Part shown: in pieces, positions 1 through 7,901 of the stretch | Numbering within the stretch: position 1 is the stretch's first letter | Layout: every line of letters begins with the position of its first letter | NCBI GenBank assembly: GCA_044372405.1 | Contig: JBILRW010000030.1 | Location: 1 to 18,097 of the forward strand | DNA length: 18,097 nt | Direction of reading: 5' to 3' | DNA from: CANGYM01 sp044372405 | GTDB lineage: Bacteria > Pseudomonadota > Alphaproteobacteria > JAJTHO01 > CANGYM01 | Translations under genes and position numbers: made by a program | The notes under the pieces: model-generated | The model's database searches: none | Told to the model about the DNA's origin: nothing | Seen by the model: the letters and a program-made list of their open reading frames with translations, nothing else

Positions 1-2
1 AC

Positions 3-122
3 GGCGCACAAACCTTCGCCACCCTCCGATCCCTCCTCTCCACCGCTGCCAAACAAAACCTCAACCTCCTCCAAACCATCAAAAATGCCTTCGCAGGTCA
101 GCCACCCCCCATCCCCGTTTAA
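3..122 (+). pseudogene. C-terminal fragment of a transposase (IS66-like), cut by window edge
   Basis: An open frame enters from the left edge and ends at TAA 120-122 after 39 codons. The peptide (…TFATLRSLLSTAAKQ…, ending …PPPIPV) resembles, from memory, the extreme C-terminal helix of IS66-type transposases. Only the last 39 residues are visible, so whether the upstream gene is intact cannot be judged. The stop codon lies inside a small inverted repeat (CCCC GTTTAAA GGGG, about 114-128). Alternative: the tail of another DDE transposase family. Family assignment is tentative; the reading frame itself is clear. Confidence 0.45.
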
Positions 123-157
123 AGGGGAGGTAGGGAGTTACAAAAAAACCCTAAAGC

Positions 158-198
158 GGACATTCTTAATTTGCTAAGGAGGACATTATCAAGTTGCT
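158..198. repeat. Two imperfect 18-bp direct repeats, IS-end-like
   Basis: GGACATTCTTAATTTGCT (158-175) recurs as GGACATTATCAAGTTGCT (181-198), 15 of 18 identical, 23 bp apart, followed by CTTACA ending at about 204. Repeated subterminal blocks ending in CA are typical of insertion-sequence termini such as those of IS21-like elements. The block sits between the transposase fragment and the ATPase operon, so it may mark the right end of an IS next to the operon. The IS family is inferred, not shown. Confidence 0.4.
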
Positions 199-278
199 CT
201 TACACTTCCCCGATTTTCACTAGACTGAATCCCCCATCCATGCTCTAAGTATGCGCCTGTAAGGTGCAAGATTTTTCT

Positions 279-2018
279 ATGGCCATTACCCCCCTTTATA
301 AAGTCACCCTTTGTGGTGCCGCCGGTGAGAAGGCCGCTCTGGTCCTGGCGTTGCAACATCTGGGATGTTTGCATTTGCGCAGCCTGCACGAAACGCCCAA
401 GGTTCCCGAAGTCCTGACCCCCACCCTGGTGGCCCGGGCCAAAACGGCGGTGAAGTATCTTGCCGCCAGCCCCACCCGCTACGCGCCGCTGCAGCACTTT
501 GATCCGGCCGAGGCCGAAACGGTTATCACGGCCGTCATCCATAACCACGACGGCATGAGGGCAGCCCAGGACGAAATCGAAACGCTTGAGGCCCGCCTGA
601 AGGATCTGACCCCGTGGGGGGAGTTTACCCCGCCGACCGCCGATGAATTGGGCGGGATACGGCTGTGGTTTTACACGGTACCGCTGAAAGCGCTCTCAAA
701 AATTTCTAAAAATTATGTTTTTCAAGAGATTCGACGCGATCATCGTCAAGCGTATTTGGTGGTGTTGGCCCCGGAAGCGCTCGACCTTGCTGATTGGCCC
801 TATCCACGGGTTGAGCCTGGGGATCAGTCGATCTCCGCCTGCCACAAAGCCCTGGAGGCCGCGCGGGTGCGCGTTGAGGATGCCCAGCAGGAACGGCAGC
901 GCCTGACGCGGTATCTCCCCCTGCTGACCCGCCTGATGGGGCGTTTTGAGGATAAGGTGGCCCGCCGCCAAGCCTTTGACAATGGCCGGGATGAAAAAGG
1001 GTTTTTTATCCTTCAGGGCTGGGTGCCGCAACCCCTGCGGGACGTTGTGCAGGCTTTTGCCAAAGAGTATACCCTGGCGGTGACATTCGAGGATCCCCTG
1101 CCTGGGGAGGCCGTGCCGACTCTCCTCACCCACCCAAAACCCCTGCAGGCTGGGGAAGACTTAACGACGTTTTATCAAACCCCGGCCTACGGCGGCGCGG
1201 ATCCCTCGACGGTGCTGTTTTTCTCCTTTCCCTTGTTTTTTGCCATGATTATGGCCGATGCTGGGTATGGTTTGGTGCTGACGCTGTTGCTGGCGCTCTC
1301 CTGGAACAAACCGAAGATCGCCAGGTTTCGTACCCTGCTTGGGTTTTTATGTGCCTGCACTGTGGGTTACGGCGTTCTGTCCGGGAACTATTTCGGCCTA
1401 GCACCGCCGGCAGGCAGTATCCTTGCCAGCCTGAACATTTTGACCATTGATGATGTTTCCAGCATGATGCGGCTGTCCATCCTGATTGGTTGCGGCCATG
1501 TGGTTTTGGCGTTGGTGCTGCAGGCGTTGCACCGGCCGCCGCTGGTGCCGTTGGGGTGGGTTGTTGCGGTGATGGCGGGGGTGGTTTTGTGGCTGCATGG
1601 ATCGGGGCCCCTGGGTTTTGGCCTGCTGGGCACCGCGCTGTTTATGGTCTTTATCGGATCAGCAACCCAGAAAGGCGGGTTTAAGGCCCTGTCTGGCATA
1701 ATCGCCCTAACAAACATCACCAAGCTGTTTGGCGATGTGATGAGTTACATGCGCCTGTTTGCCCTGGGTCTGGCGGGGTCGTCACTGGCCATTACGTTTA
1801 ACAATCTTGCCAGCGGCGTGCATGAAAGCCAACCTGGCACAGGGGTGCTGTGGGCGGGGTTGATCCTTTTGCTGGGTCATACCCTGAACCTTGGCCTGTC
1901 TATTATGGCGGGGGTGGTGCATGGCCTGCGCCTAAATTATATTGAGTTTTTCAACTGGGGTATGCCGGAAGAAGGTTTCCGCTTTGCCCCCTTTCGTCTG
2001 AAGGAGACTGCGTTATGA
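279..2018 (+). CDS. atpI: V/A-type ATPase subunit I (a subunit, stator of the ion channel)
   Basis: The membrane stator subunit of a V/A-type rotary ATPase; it forms the ion half-channels facing the K ring. 579 residues from ATG 279 (AAGG at 261-264); an upstream in-frame GTG at 264 has no ribosome site. The N-terminal half (about 1-310) is soluble with charged helical stretches. From about residue 320 there are six to eight membrane segments, starting around FFSFPLFFAMIMADAGYG. The segment GDVMSYMRLFALGLAGSSLA carries the essential channel arginine at R492. The end (LNYIEFFNWG…GFRFAPF) is typical of the family. Length is slightly below the usual 600-650. It is first in the operon and its stop overlaps atpK as ATGA. 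The family call is firm. Confidence 0.96.
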   Translation: MAITPLYKVTLCGAAGEKAALVLALQHLGCLHLRSLHETPKVPEVLTPTLVARAKTAVKYLAASPTRYAPLQHFDPAEAETVITAVIHNHDGMRAAQDEIETLEARLKDLTPWGEFTPPTADELGGIRLWFYTVPLKALSKISKNYVFQEIRRDHRQAYLVVLAPEALDLADWPYPRVEPGDQSISACHKALEAARVRVEDAQQERQRLTRYLPLLTRLMGRFEDKVARRQAFDNGRDEKGFFILQGWVPQPLRDVVQAFAKEYTLAVTFEDPLPGEAVPTLLTHPKPLQAGEDLTTFYQTPAYGGADPSTVLFFSFPLFFAMIMADAGYGLVLTLLLALSWNKPKIARFRTLLGFLCACTVGYGVLSGNYFGLAPPAGSILASLNILTIDDVSSMMRLSILIGCGHVVLALVLQALHRPPLVPLGWVVAVMAGVVLWLHGSGPLGFGLLGTALFMVFIGSATQKGGFKALSGIIALTNITKLFGDVMSYMRLFALGLAGSSLAITFNNLASGVHESQPGTGVLWAGLILLLGHTLNLGLSIMAGVVHGLRLNYIEFFNWGMPEEGFRFAPFRLKETAL

Positions 2019-2464
2019 ATGAATGGCTTTTGTTGGCGGGATGGCTCGGGGTGTTTGCCCCCATGGCACTGGGCGCGTTGGGCAGTATGATCGGCTGTTC
2101 CGTTGCTGGCCAGGCGGCCATTGGCGCCATTGTGGACAGTGAGTCCGGCTTTGGTAAATACATTGGGGTGTCGGTGATTCCCTCTTCGCAGATTATTTAT
2201 GGTATTGTGGTGATGTTTTCGCTGAATCAGGGGATTACGCCGGAAAATGCTGGGGGTATCCTCGCTGTCGGGCTGTTGTCGGGCATTGCGATGCTCATCG
2301 GCGGCGTGCAACAGGGACTGTGCTGCGCCACGGCGATTCATGCCGCCAAGGCCAAACCGGAAATTTTTGGTGTTTCCCTTGCCCCTGCGGCGATCATTGA
2401 GGGCTTCAACGTTTTTGTGCTCGTATTTGCCCTGGTCGTGGGCGGACAGATTGTGGGGGTCTGA
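2015..2464 (+). CDS. atpK: V/A-type ATPase subunit K (rotor ring c subunit, two hairpins)
   Basis: The proteolipid of the rotor ring. 149 residues with four membrane helices (about 5-30, 47-72, 80-110, 120-146), i.e. a duplicated hairpin as in V-type K, not the 80-residue F-type c. The ion-binding carboxylate is E129 in APAAIIEGFNVF. Compared from memory with Enterococcus hirae NtpK, the sodium ligands L61/T64/Q65, Q110 and E139 align with I55/S58/Q59, Q100 and E129, which favours sodium coupling by inference. Translationally coupled to atpI (ATGA overlap at 2015-2018), with AAGGAG at 2001-2006. Identity is very secure; ion specificity is a prediction. Confidence 0.96.
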   Translation: MNEWLLLAGWLGVFAPMALGALGSMIGCSVAGQAAIGAIVDSESGFGKYIGVSVIPSSQIIYGIVVMFSLNQGITPENAGGILAVGLLSGIAMLIGGVQQGLCCATAIHAAKAKPEIFGVSLAPAAIIEGFNVFVLVFALVVGGQIVGV

Positions 2465-2465
2465 T

Positions 2466-3140
2466 ATGGCCGAAGCACTGTTATCCCACGGCGTTGAAGA
2501 TCTCATCACCCGCCTGAAAACCGACGGCGTTAAGGCGGGAGAGGCCGAAGCCGAACGCATCCTGGCCGAGGCCCGGAAAAAAGCCGAGACGATTATCACT
2601 CAGGCAGAGCAGCAGGCCAAGGACAAACTGGCCCATGCCCGCAAAGAAATCGATCAGGAAAAGAAAGCCGCTGGCGATGCCATTCAGCTGGCTTACCGTG
2701 ACACGGTGCTGGCCTTTCATGAGCGTTTGCAGCGACGTTTTGCCGGCGACGTTAAGCAGCTGGTAAATCAGGCCATGCCCGATGCCGCGCTGCTGCGGCA
2801 ACTGATTGTTGCCGTGGTGCTGCGCCAGGCCCAGGGGCTTCCCGAGGGCTCGGCCCTTGAGGTCGTGTTGCCGGAGGGTGTGCTGGACATTGAGGCCATA
2901 CGTTCAAAGACGGAAACCCTGAGCACGGATCCCCTGATGCCGCTGGTGCGCCAGGTGGCGGCCCAGGTCGTGCAGGGCGGGCTGGTCTTGTTTGAGACTG
3001 CAGACACAAAAGACAGCATCAAAATCAGTGCCGATAACGGTGGCCTCACCCTAATCATTACGCCGGAGGCCGTGAGTGCAGCGCTGCTGACCTACCTGCA
3101 CCCACGGTTCAAGGCCATACTGGAGGGGGTTGCCCCATGA
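2466..3140 (+). CDS. atpE: V-type ATPase subunit E (peripheral stalk)
   Basis: The peripheral-stalk subunit that links the A/B head to subunit I. 224 residues from ATG 2466, one base after the atpK stop, with GGGGG at 2455-2459; the open frame extends upstream to 2247, but that part is the atpK region read in another frame. Residues 1-75 are an Ala/Glu/Lys-rich helix with coiled-coil character (AEAERILAEARKKAE…), followed by a globular C-terminal domain with alternating strands and helices, as in the vATP-synt_E family. No separate subunit G/H gene is seen; chlamydial and spirochaetal operons also lack one. The stop overlaps the next gene (ATGA). Confidence 0.9.
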   Translation: MAEALLSHGVEDLITRLKTDGVKAGEAEAERILAEARKKAETIITQAEQQAKDKLAHARKEIDQEKKAAGDAIQLAYRDTVLAFHERLQRRFAGDVKQLVNQAMPDAALLRQLIVAVVLRQAQGLPEGSALEVVLPEGVLDIEAIRSKTETLSTDPLMPLVRQVAAQVVQGGLVLFETADTKDSIKISADNGGLTLIITPEAVSAALLTYLHPRFKAILEGVAP

Positions 3141-3826
3141 CCGCCCGTTACGCCGGGATCATGGTGAGTTTGCCCCGGCTGGAGCCGTTGTTTCAGGCCA
3201 AAATCACGCCCATATCCCGGGTGGGATTGGATAAACGCTTGGCGCTTCTGGACCCCAAAGACAAAGAGATCCTGGCCGCCGTGCGGGGCATGATCCTCTG
3301 GGATACGGCGGGTATTGAAGCCAGCGAACAGTTGGTTCGGCAAAGCGTTGAGACCCTACAGCGTATGGCCTTACCCCCCACGGTGCAGGCCCTGTGTAAG
3401 GAAGCCCTGGAACTGCGCTCAACCCTGGCGGCCATGCGGATGCGGGCAGCGGGCCAGAGTGCCCCCTCGCTGGAGGCAAGCCGCAAACTCTTTGCCCCCG
3501 GCGTGGCCCGGCGGCTTGTTAACCGCTGGAGCGAGCCGGCTTTTGGCCTGGGCCGCGTGTATCCTTGGTTGACTGAGGCCGACAGCCAGCATCGGGCCGG
3601 CAATGCCTGGGCCGTGGAAAAGTTGCTGCTGGCCTGGATTTGGGGGCGGCTGGAATGGTATAAGACCCACCATTATTACGATGTGGAGGCCGTGGTGCTT
3701 TACGTCCTGCAATGGGATATGACCCGCCGCCGCACCATGGCGGATGCGCAGAAGGCCAACGCCCGGTTTGAGATTTTGTTAAAAAACGCCATGGATAAGG
3801 AACCCCGCTATGCCGACGCCGCCTAA
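3137..3826 (+). CDS. DUF2764-like V-type ATPase accessory protein (position of subunit C)
   Basis: 229 residues; ATG 3137 overlaps the atpE stop, with GGAGGGGG at 3122-3129. The start (YAGIMVSLPRLEPLFQ) and the W/Y-rich C-terminal half (LAWIWGRLEWYKTHHYYDVEAVVLYVLQW) resemble the DUF2764 proteins that sit between E and A in chlamydial (CT309) and spirochaetal V-ATPase operons. Archaeal operons carry subunit C, then F, at this point. By position it probably replaces subunit C as the socket between central stalk and membrane ring; this is inference. Soluble and mostly helical, with no catalytic motif. It overlaps atpA by 17 bp. The family is recognised from memory and gene order. Confidence 0.75.
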   Translation: MTARYAGIMVSLPRLEPLFQAKITPISRVGLDKRLALLDPKDKEILAAVRGMILWDTAGIEASEQLVRQSVETLQRMALPPTVQALCKEALELRSTLAAMRMRAAGQSAPSLEASRKLFAPGVARRLVNRWSEPAFGLGRVYPWLTEADSQHRAGNAWAVEKLLLAWIWGRLEWYKTHHYYDVEAVVLYVLQWDMTRRRTMADAQKANARFEILLKNAMDKEPRYADAA

Positions 3827-5630
3827 AACTGCTTCCCATGCCACCGCTAGTATTATGGGCGTCCAAGATGCCTTGGTACGGATTCGCCAGAACGCCGGTG
3901 CGGCTATGCCGCTGATGAAGAATGAGGTTGTCTATATCCTCCCCCCCGCCAACACCGACGGTCGGTCCGAGCGATTGATGGCCGAGGTCCTGCGGATTCG
4001 CGGTGACACGGCGGAGGCGCAGGTTTTTGAACCCACCGGCGGCATTGGTATCGGCGATGAGGTCGAGCAAAGCGGCGAACAGCTGTCCATTACCCTTGGC
4101 CCTGGCCTCTTGGGCATGGTGTACGATGGGTTGCAAAACCCGCTGAAAAATCTGGCGGAGGAATTTGGCACCTTGCTGCCCCGGGGTATTCAGTTGCCGC
4201 CGCTGGATATGAACAAAAAATGGCCCTTTACCCCATCGGGCCGCGTGGGCGATACGGTGTATGCGGGTGATGTGCTGGGCACCGTCCCCGAAGGCCGCCT
4301 GGAACACCGTATCATGGTGCCCTTTGATGCTGTTGGCGCATGGACCATTAAGTCCCTGCACCAGGGTGATGCCACTATGGCCACCGTTTTGGCATCGCTG
4401 GAAAATGACAAAGGCGGGCTACTCAAGGTTCATCTGGCCCAGCGCTGGCCGGTGCGCCGCCCCCTTTCCGAAGCCCTGCTCAAAAGCCGTCAGTGCGCCC
4501 GGGTATTTCCCAGCGAACCCTTGGTAACGACACTCCGGATGATTGACACCTTTTTCCCCATTGCCCGGGGGGGTACGGCCTGTATCCCGGGGCCTTTTGG
4601 TGCGGGGAAAACCGTGCTGCAAAACCTGATTGCCCGGTATTCTGACGTGGATATTGTGCTGGTTGTGGCCTGCGGTGAGCGTGCGGGTGAGGTTGTGGAG
4701 ACGATCCAGGACTTTCCGAAACTCAACGATCCCCGCACCGGCGGCACGCTGATGGATCGCACCATTATTGTCTGCAATACCTCCTCCATGCCCGTGGCGG
4801 CCAGGGAGGCCTCTGTCTACACCGGCGTGACCTTGGGCGAGTACTATCGGCAGATGGGCTATAATGTTCTGCTCATTGCCGATTCAACGTCCCGCTGGGC
4901 CCAGGCCATGCGCGAAACGTCGGGCCGGATGGAGGAAATTCCCGGGGAAGAAGGCTTTCCCGCCTATCTCGATAGCGCCATTCGCGGCCTGTATGAACGC
5001 GCCGGCATTATCCAAAGCACCGATGGCCGCCAAGGCAGCCTCACCCTCATCGGCACGGTATCCCCGGCGGGGGGAAATTTTGAGGAACCCGTGACGCAAT
5101 CCACCCTGGGCACCGTGAAAACCTTTTTGGGCCTCAGCTATGACCGGGCGTACAAACGGTTTTACCCGGCCATTGATCCGCTGCTTTCCTGGTCGCGCTA
5201 TCGGGAACAGCTGAGTGCTTGGTTTGAAAAAAACCTGGGCGCGGAATGGACCGTCGGGGTCCTTGAGGCCGAGGCCCTCCTGAAAAGGGGCGAAGCCGTG
5301 GCCCGCATGATGCAAGTCACCGGCGAGGAAGGCACCAGTGTTGAGGATTACTTTGTCTTTCAAAAGGCCCGCCTGCTGGATATGGTTTATTTACAGCAAG
5401 ATGCCTTTGATGCCGTGGATGTTTCTGTATCGCCAGAGCGGCAGAGGGAGGTCTTTGCCTTCTTACTCGGCATACTCCGGCATGAATATCGCTTAACAGA
5501 TCGCGGGGAAATCCAAGCCCTGTTCAACAAAATCACCAGCGCGTTTAAAAATATGAACTACGCGGCCTTCGCCTCTCCCGACTACAAAAAGTGGCAACAG
5601 GATATTAGGGCCCTGATGGAGGGGGCTTGA
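3810..5630 (+). CDS. atpA: V/A-type ATPase catalytic subunit A
   Basis: The catalytic ATP-binding subunit of the V1/A1 head. 606 residues, normal for the family. An N-terminal beta-barrel (about 15-85) is followed by the A-specific bulge domain (LGPGLLGMVYDGLQNPL at about 93, then IMVPFDAVGAWTI). The Walker A motif GPFGAGKT spans 261-268 with K267. Then come ACGERAGEVVE (catalytic Glu region), NTSSMPVAARE and LLIADSTSRWAQAMRE (Walker B and sensor), then SPAGGNFEEPVTQ. Wording of these motifs is close to chlamydial AtpA. The start at 3810 overlaps the previous gene; the first 15 residues look unstructured. It is the last gene of the operon: B and D, which A must pair with, are not downstream. 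Confidence 0.97.
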   Translation: MPTPPKTASHATASIMGVQDALVRIRQNAGAAMPLMKNEVVYILPPANTDGRSERLMAEVLRIRGDTAEAQVFEPTGGIGIGDEVEQSGEQLSITLGPGLLGMVYDGLQNPLKNLAEEFGTLLPRGIQLPPLDMNKKWPFTPSGRVGDTVYAGDVLGTVPEGRLEHRIMVPFDAVGAWTIKSLHQGDATMATVLASLENDKGGLLKVHLAQRWPVRRPLSEALLKSRQCARVFPSEPLVTTLRMIDTFFPIARGGTACIPGPFGAGKTVLQNLIARYSDVDIVLVVACGERAGEVVETIQDFPKLNDPRTGGTLMDRTIIVCNTSSMPVAAREASVYTGVTLGEYYRQMGYNVLLIADSTSRWAQAMRETSGRMEEIPGEEGFPAYLDSAIRGLYERAGIIQSTDGRQGSLTLIGTVSPAGGNFEEPVTQSTLGTVKTFLGLSYDRAYKRFYPAIDPLLSWSRYREQLSAWFEKNLGAEWTVGVLEAEALLKRGEAVARMMQVTGEEGTSVEDYFVFQKARLLDMVYLQQDAFDAVDVSVSPERQREVFAFLLGILRHEYRLTDRGEIQALFNKITSAFKNMNYAAFASPDYKKWQQDIRALMEGA

Positions 5631-5631
5631 T

Positions 5632-5669
5632 GGGTGGGTTTTTGAGGGTCAGATCCCCCACCCCATTTT
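5632..5669 (+). terminator. Terminator-like hairpin after atpA
   Basis: GGGTGGG (5632-5638) can pair with CCCACCC (5657-5663) across an 18-base loop, followed by CATTTTG. It begins two bases after the atpA stop. The stem is GC-rich, but the loop is long and the T tract has only four bases, so termination is plausible rather than strong. If real, it ends the operon at atpA. Confidence 0.4.
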
Positions 5670-5743
5670 GCCTTGTCTAGGGCGTGTCATCATTTGCTCA
5701 AAAGACCCTTTTTCCGTCTTTTGCACTGAGAATGCCATCTGTC

Positions 5744-6426
5744 CTAAAAGTACCCCCGCCCTAAAACTAGATCCTCTGTATCTTCTTCTTTTTCAGGAAA
5801 TAATTCGTTTAAGTGCCAAACAAACCTTTTGAAGCACTCAATTCGCAGAGGGTTATCAGATAGGAACCGTTCGTACTGGGATCGGGTTCTTTTTCTTCCA
5901 TCCGATGTTGAGAATTCTGCACGTATATTCGACGATAGTCTTTTCGCCTTTCTCAAAACAATCACTTCATCTATGGACGTGAGTTTGGTGTTAATGGGGG
6001 TCATATCAAGATAAACGGAAGCAGCGGAGATGCAAAACTAAGTCCCGCGAAACATGACTGAGGGCCACAACTTATATTTGTCAAACGGCTCAACCCAGGA
6101 ATAAGGTGAATATCAAAAAGATAAGGTAAGAATTCTTCTAAAACAGTATTGTCTAGTTTTAGCTGACCTTTCTGCCGATATAAAAAATCATCATCTGAGT
6201 CAAATATTAAATCTAACTCTAGATGTCGTTTGTAATCGTTAAGTGCTTCAATTCTTGTGACTAAAAGATCCTCTCCCATGACGGCTGGAGCTTTAATTTT
6301 TGAAATCCAAGCCTCGTATTCGACGACAGTTTTTTCCACTCTTGCGCGATCCAACAGAGGTAACTTTGTATTTGCAAGTAACGCCTTGAGTTTATCGCCG
6401 TGCGCGGTAGTTCGAATGACTTGCAT
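5744..6426 (-). pseudogene. Restriction endonuclease gene broken by internal deletion and frameshift (possibly Bpu10I-like)
   Basis: Two frames of one decayed gene. The N-terminal part starts at ATG 6426, overlapping the last codons of the methylase, and runs HGDKLKALL… DLIFDSDDDFLYRQKGQLKLDNTV…EEFLPYL to SCGPQSCFAGLSFASP, then hits a stop at 6001. The C-terminal part (LDMTPINTK… SIDEVIVLRKAKRLSSNIR… FVWHLNELF, ending at 5744) is in another frame. From memory, intact relatives carry some 80 more residues between these blocks, including the acidic/Lys catalytic core (an ECK-type motif), which is missing here. The junction lies near 6005-6035. The similarity suggests Bpu10I-like enzymes, but the family name is not verified. 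Predicted inactive. Confidence 0.6.
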
Positions 6427-7615
6427 TTTTTTTCTTTCTCTCATCGAAGTTAAAATGCGCTGGAATATCAATTTCCAAGCAAGAGGAAGGACCAACAATT
6501 TCGGATGCTTCAATTGCCTTCAACAACATCAGTCTATTTTCATCTGAAACCTCTGTTTGTGCACGACATAACGCTTCACGACCGACATTTCTCGCAACAG
6601 AAATATTGGGATCAAAGTGTGCCATGCGCTCTGCAACAATAATATCTTCAAAAATACGCTCTCCAAAACGGCTGGTGAATACCCGTTCCGCTTGTTGTAT
6701 TTTTTCAAAACCTAATCCATTCTCTAGTAATTTTTTAATGATTGCGCCATTCTCAAATGAACATCCGAGCACGTTTGATGTTCGCCCTAGAATAATTATT
6801 AGTGGTGCTCCCGTTTTCATAAAACGCGACATTTCAGCAAGAGCTTGCTGCATATCTATACAGTATTGAACTACTGTTAAAAAACGATTTTGTCGAAACT
6901 TGCGGTTTGCGCCAATCTCAACTTTTGCCGCTTGCAGGGGCTTCCAACCTAACAGTTCAACTGCTGGGCGATAGTTCTGATGATAATTGAAAACATTTAT
7001 GTACGGTGGTGAAGTGATTACTGCCTCAACTGACTCTGAGGGAAGACCTGTACTGCGGGCATCTCCGAGAATACATTTTGCATCCGCATCTAATTTCGTG
7101 ACACGATTAATTACAGAGGAAATTCCAAAAAACCCCTTTTGAAGGGCGCAGGTGTTTAGGGTCTCATTATTGCCCATGCCTAGGATGATTGCAGCAGCGA
7201 GTGCTTTCGCTTCGACTTCGCAGTTAGATTGATCTAAGTACTTCTCTAGATATTCCTCTGGTGTAGTTACACTCTCGAACAAACCGTCAGATTGCGTAGA
7301 CAGCGTTGAAATGGCCAAATGAAGATACATTTGAAGGCTTTTTTTCTCAGGCAACGAAAGCGCAGCAAATTCTGCAATACTGCCTAAATGCCAAGCCGCA
7401 GGATTCACCTCTATGCCCCATGCGGCACACCCTCTCTCGTTTGCCTCAAAAAGGACAGTACCGCTACCACAAAATGGATCAGCAAATGAACGACTATCGT
7501 AACAGATTGCTTCCATAATGTATTCGATAAACTCAGGCGAAAACTGGCCCCTCCATGGGAGACGGCTTGTCCTACTTCGGGCATCTATGTTCAGTCTAGA
7601 TTGATCGAGGTTCAT
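6392..7615 (-). CDS. Type II DNA amino-methyltransferase (N6-adenine or N4-cytosine)
   Basis: 407 residues, intact. The SAM-binding motif ADPFCGSGTVLFEA is at about 45-58, preceded by LPWRGQFSPEFIEYIM, and the catalytic motif TSPPYINVFNYHQNYR at 201-216. The SPPY form points to exocyclic amino methylation; target base and recognition site cannot be read from sequence. PLIIILGRTS (271-280) is typical of the later core strands. The gene overlaps the endonuclease remnant that follows it on the same strand, the usual RM layout. The AT-rich codon use differs from the ATPase operon. No Shine-Dalgarno precedes ATG 7615, but TATAAC lies about 14 bases upstream, suggesting a short leader. Confidence 0.88.
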   Translation of the reverse strand: MNLDQSRLNIDARSRTSRLPWRGQFSPEFIEYIMEAICYDSRSFADPFCGSGTVLFEANERGCAAWGIEVNPAAWHLGSIAEFAALSLPEKKSLQMYLHLAISTLSTQSDGLFESVTTPEEYLEKYLDQSNCEVEAKALAAAIILGMGNNETLNTCALQKGFFGISSVINRVTKLDADAKCILGDARSTGLPSESVEAVITSPPYINVFNYHQNYRPAVELLGWKPLQAAKVEIGANRKFRQNRFLTVVQYCIDMQQALAEMSRFMKTGAPLIIILGRTSNVLGCSFENGAIIKKLLENGLGFEKIQQAERVFTSRFGERIFEDIIVAERMAHFDPNISVARNVGREALCRAQTEVSDENRLMLLKAIEASEIVGPSSCLEIDIPAHFNFDERKKKNASHSNYRARR

Positions 7616-7694
7616 CTAATTTACGTTATGTTATAAGAGCAAAGTCTTGCACGATTCTATAAGCGACGCAAGAATACAGATCATCCAGAAAAAA

Positions 7695-7729
7695 GGGTGC
7701 ACACCCTGACACCCTGTAAGTGTGCACCC
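7695..7729. repeat. Perfect 10-bp inverted repeat
   Basis: GGGTGCACAC (7695-7704) and GTGTGCACCC (7720-7729) are exact inverse copies around a 15-base loop. There is no T run after it; CCCTTGCC follows. It lies upstream of, and divergent from, the methylase start. It could be a protein-binding site, a mobile-element end or a weak terminator; its role is unknown. Confidence 0.5.
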
Positions 7730-7842
7730 CCTTGCCTTTCCTACCCTGTGCGCTATACACGTATGACACTTAAAGGAGGCCCATCATTCTCGTTCTTCGC
7801 TTACCCGAGGGTCCCATGATTCAGTGGTTCTCCCGTTGCAGG

Positions 7843-7901
7843 CCCCTCTCCCCAAAGGGGAGAGAGGGCGCATGGGTTCAGATGATGAGATTGTGAACAG
7901 G
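7843..7901 (-). repeat. Dispersed hairpin element, copy 1
   Basis: CTCTCCCC (7846-7853), AAA and GGGGAGAG (7857-7864) form an 8-bp hairpin. Twenty-four bases on, GATTGTGAACAGG (7889-7901) is the exact reverse complement of 15041-15053, where a similar CTCTCCCC…GGGG hairpin lies next to it in the same relative order. This looks like two copies of one intergenic element. Confidence 0.45.

Noticed and set aside
1937..2599. Minus-strand frame opposite atpK
   Set aside because: Antisense to well-conserved atpI, atpK and atpE; no family resemblance.
3519..4361. Long minus-strand open frame opposite atpA and the DUF2764-like gene
   Set aside because: It is antisense to two firmly identified overlapping genes, has no recognisable domain and a shadow-like composition.
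5640..5743. Possible remnant of the subunit B start after atpA
   Set aside because: No frame shows V-type B N-terminal wording; it looks like non-coding DNA.
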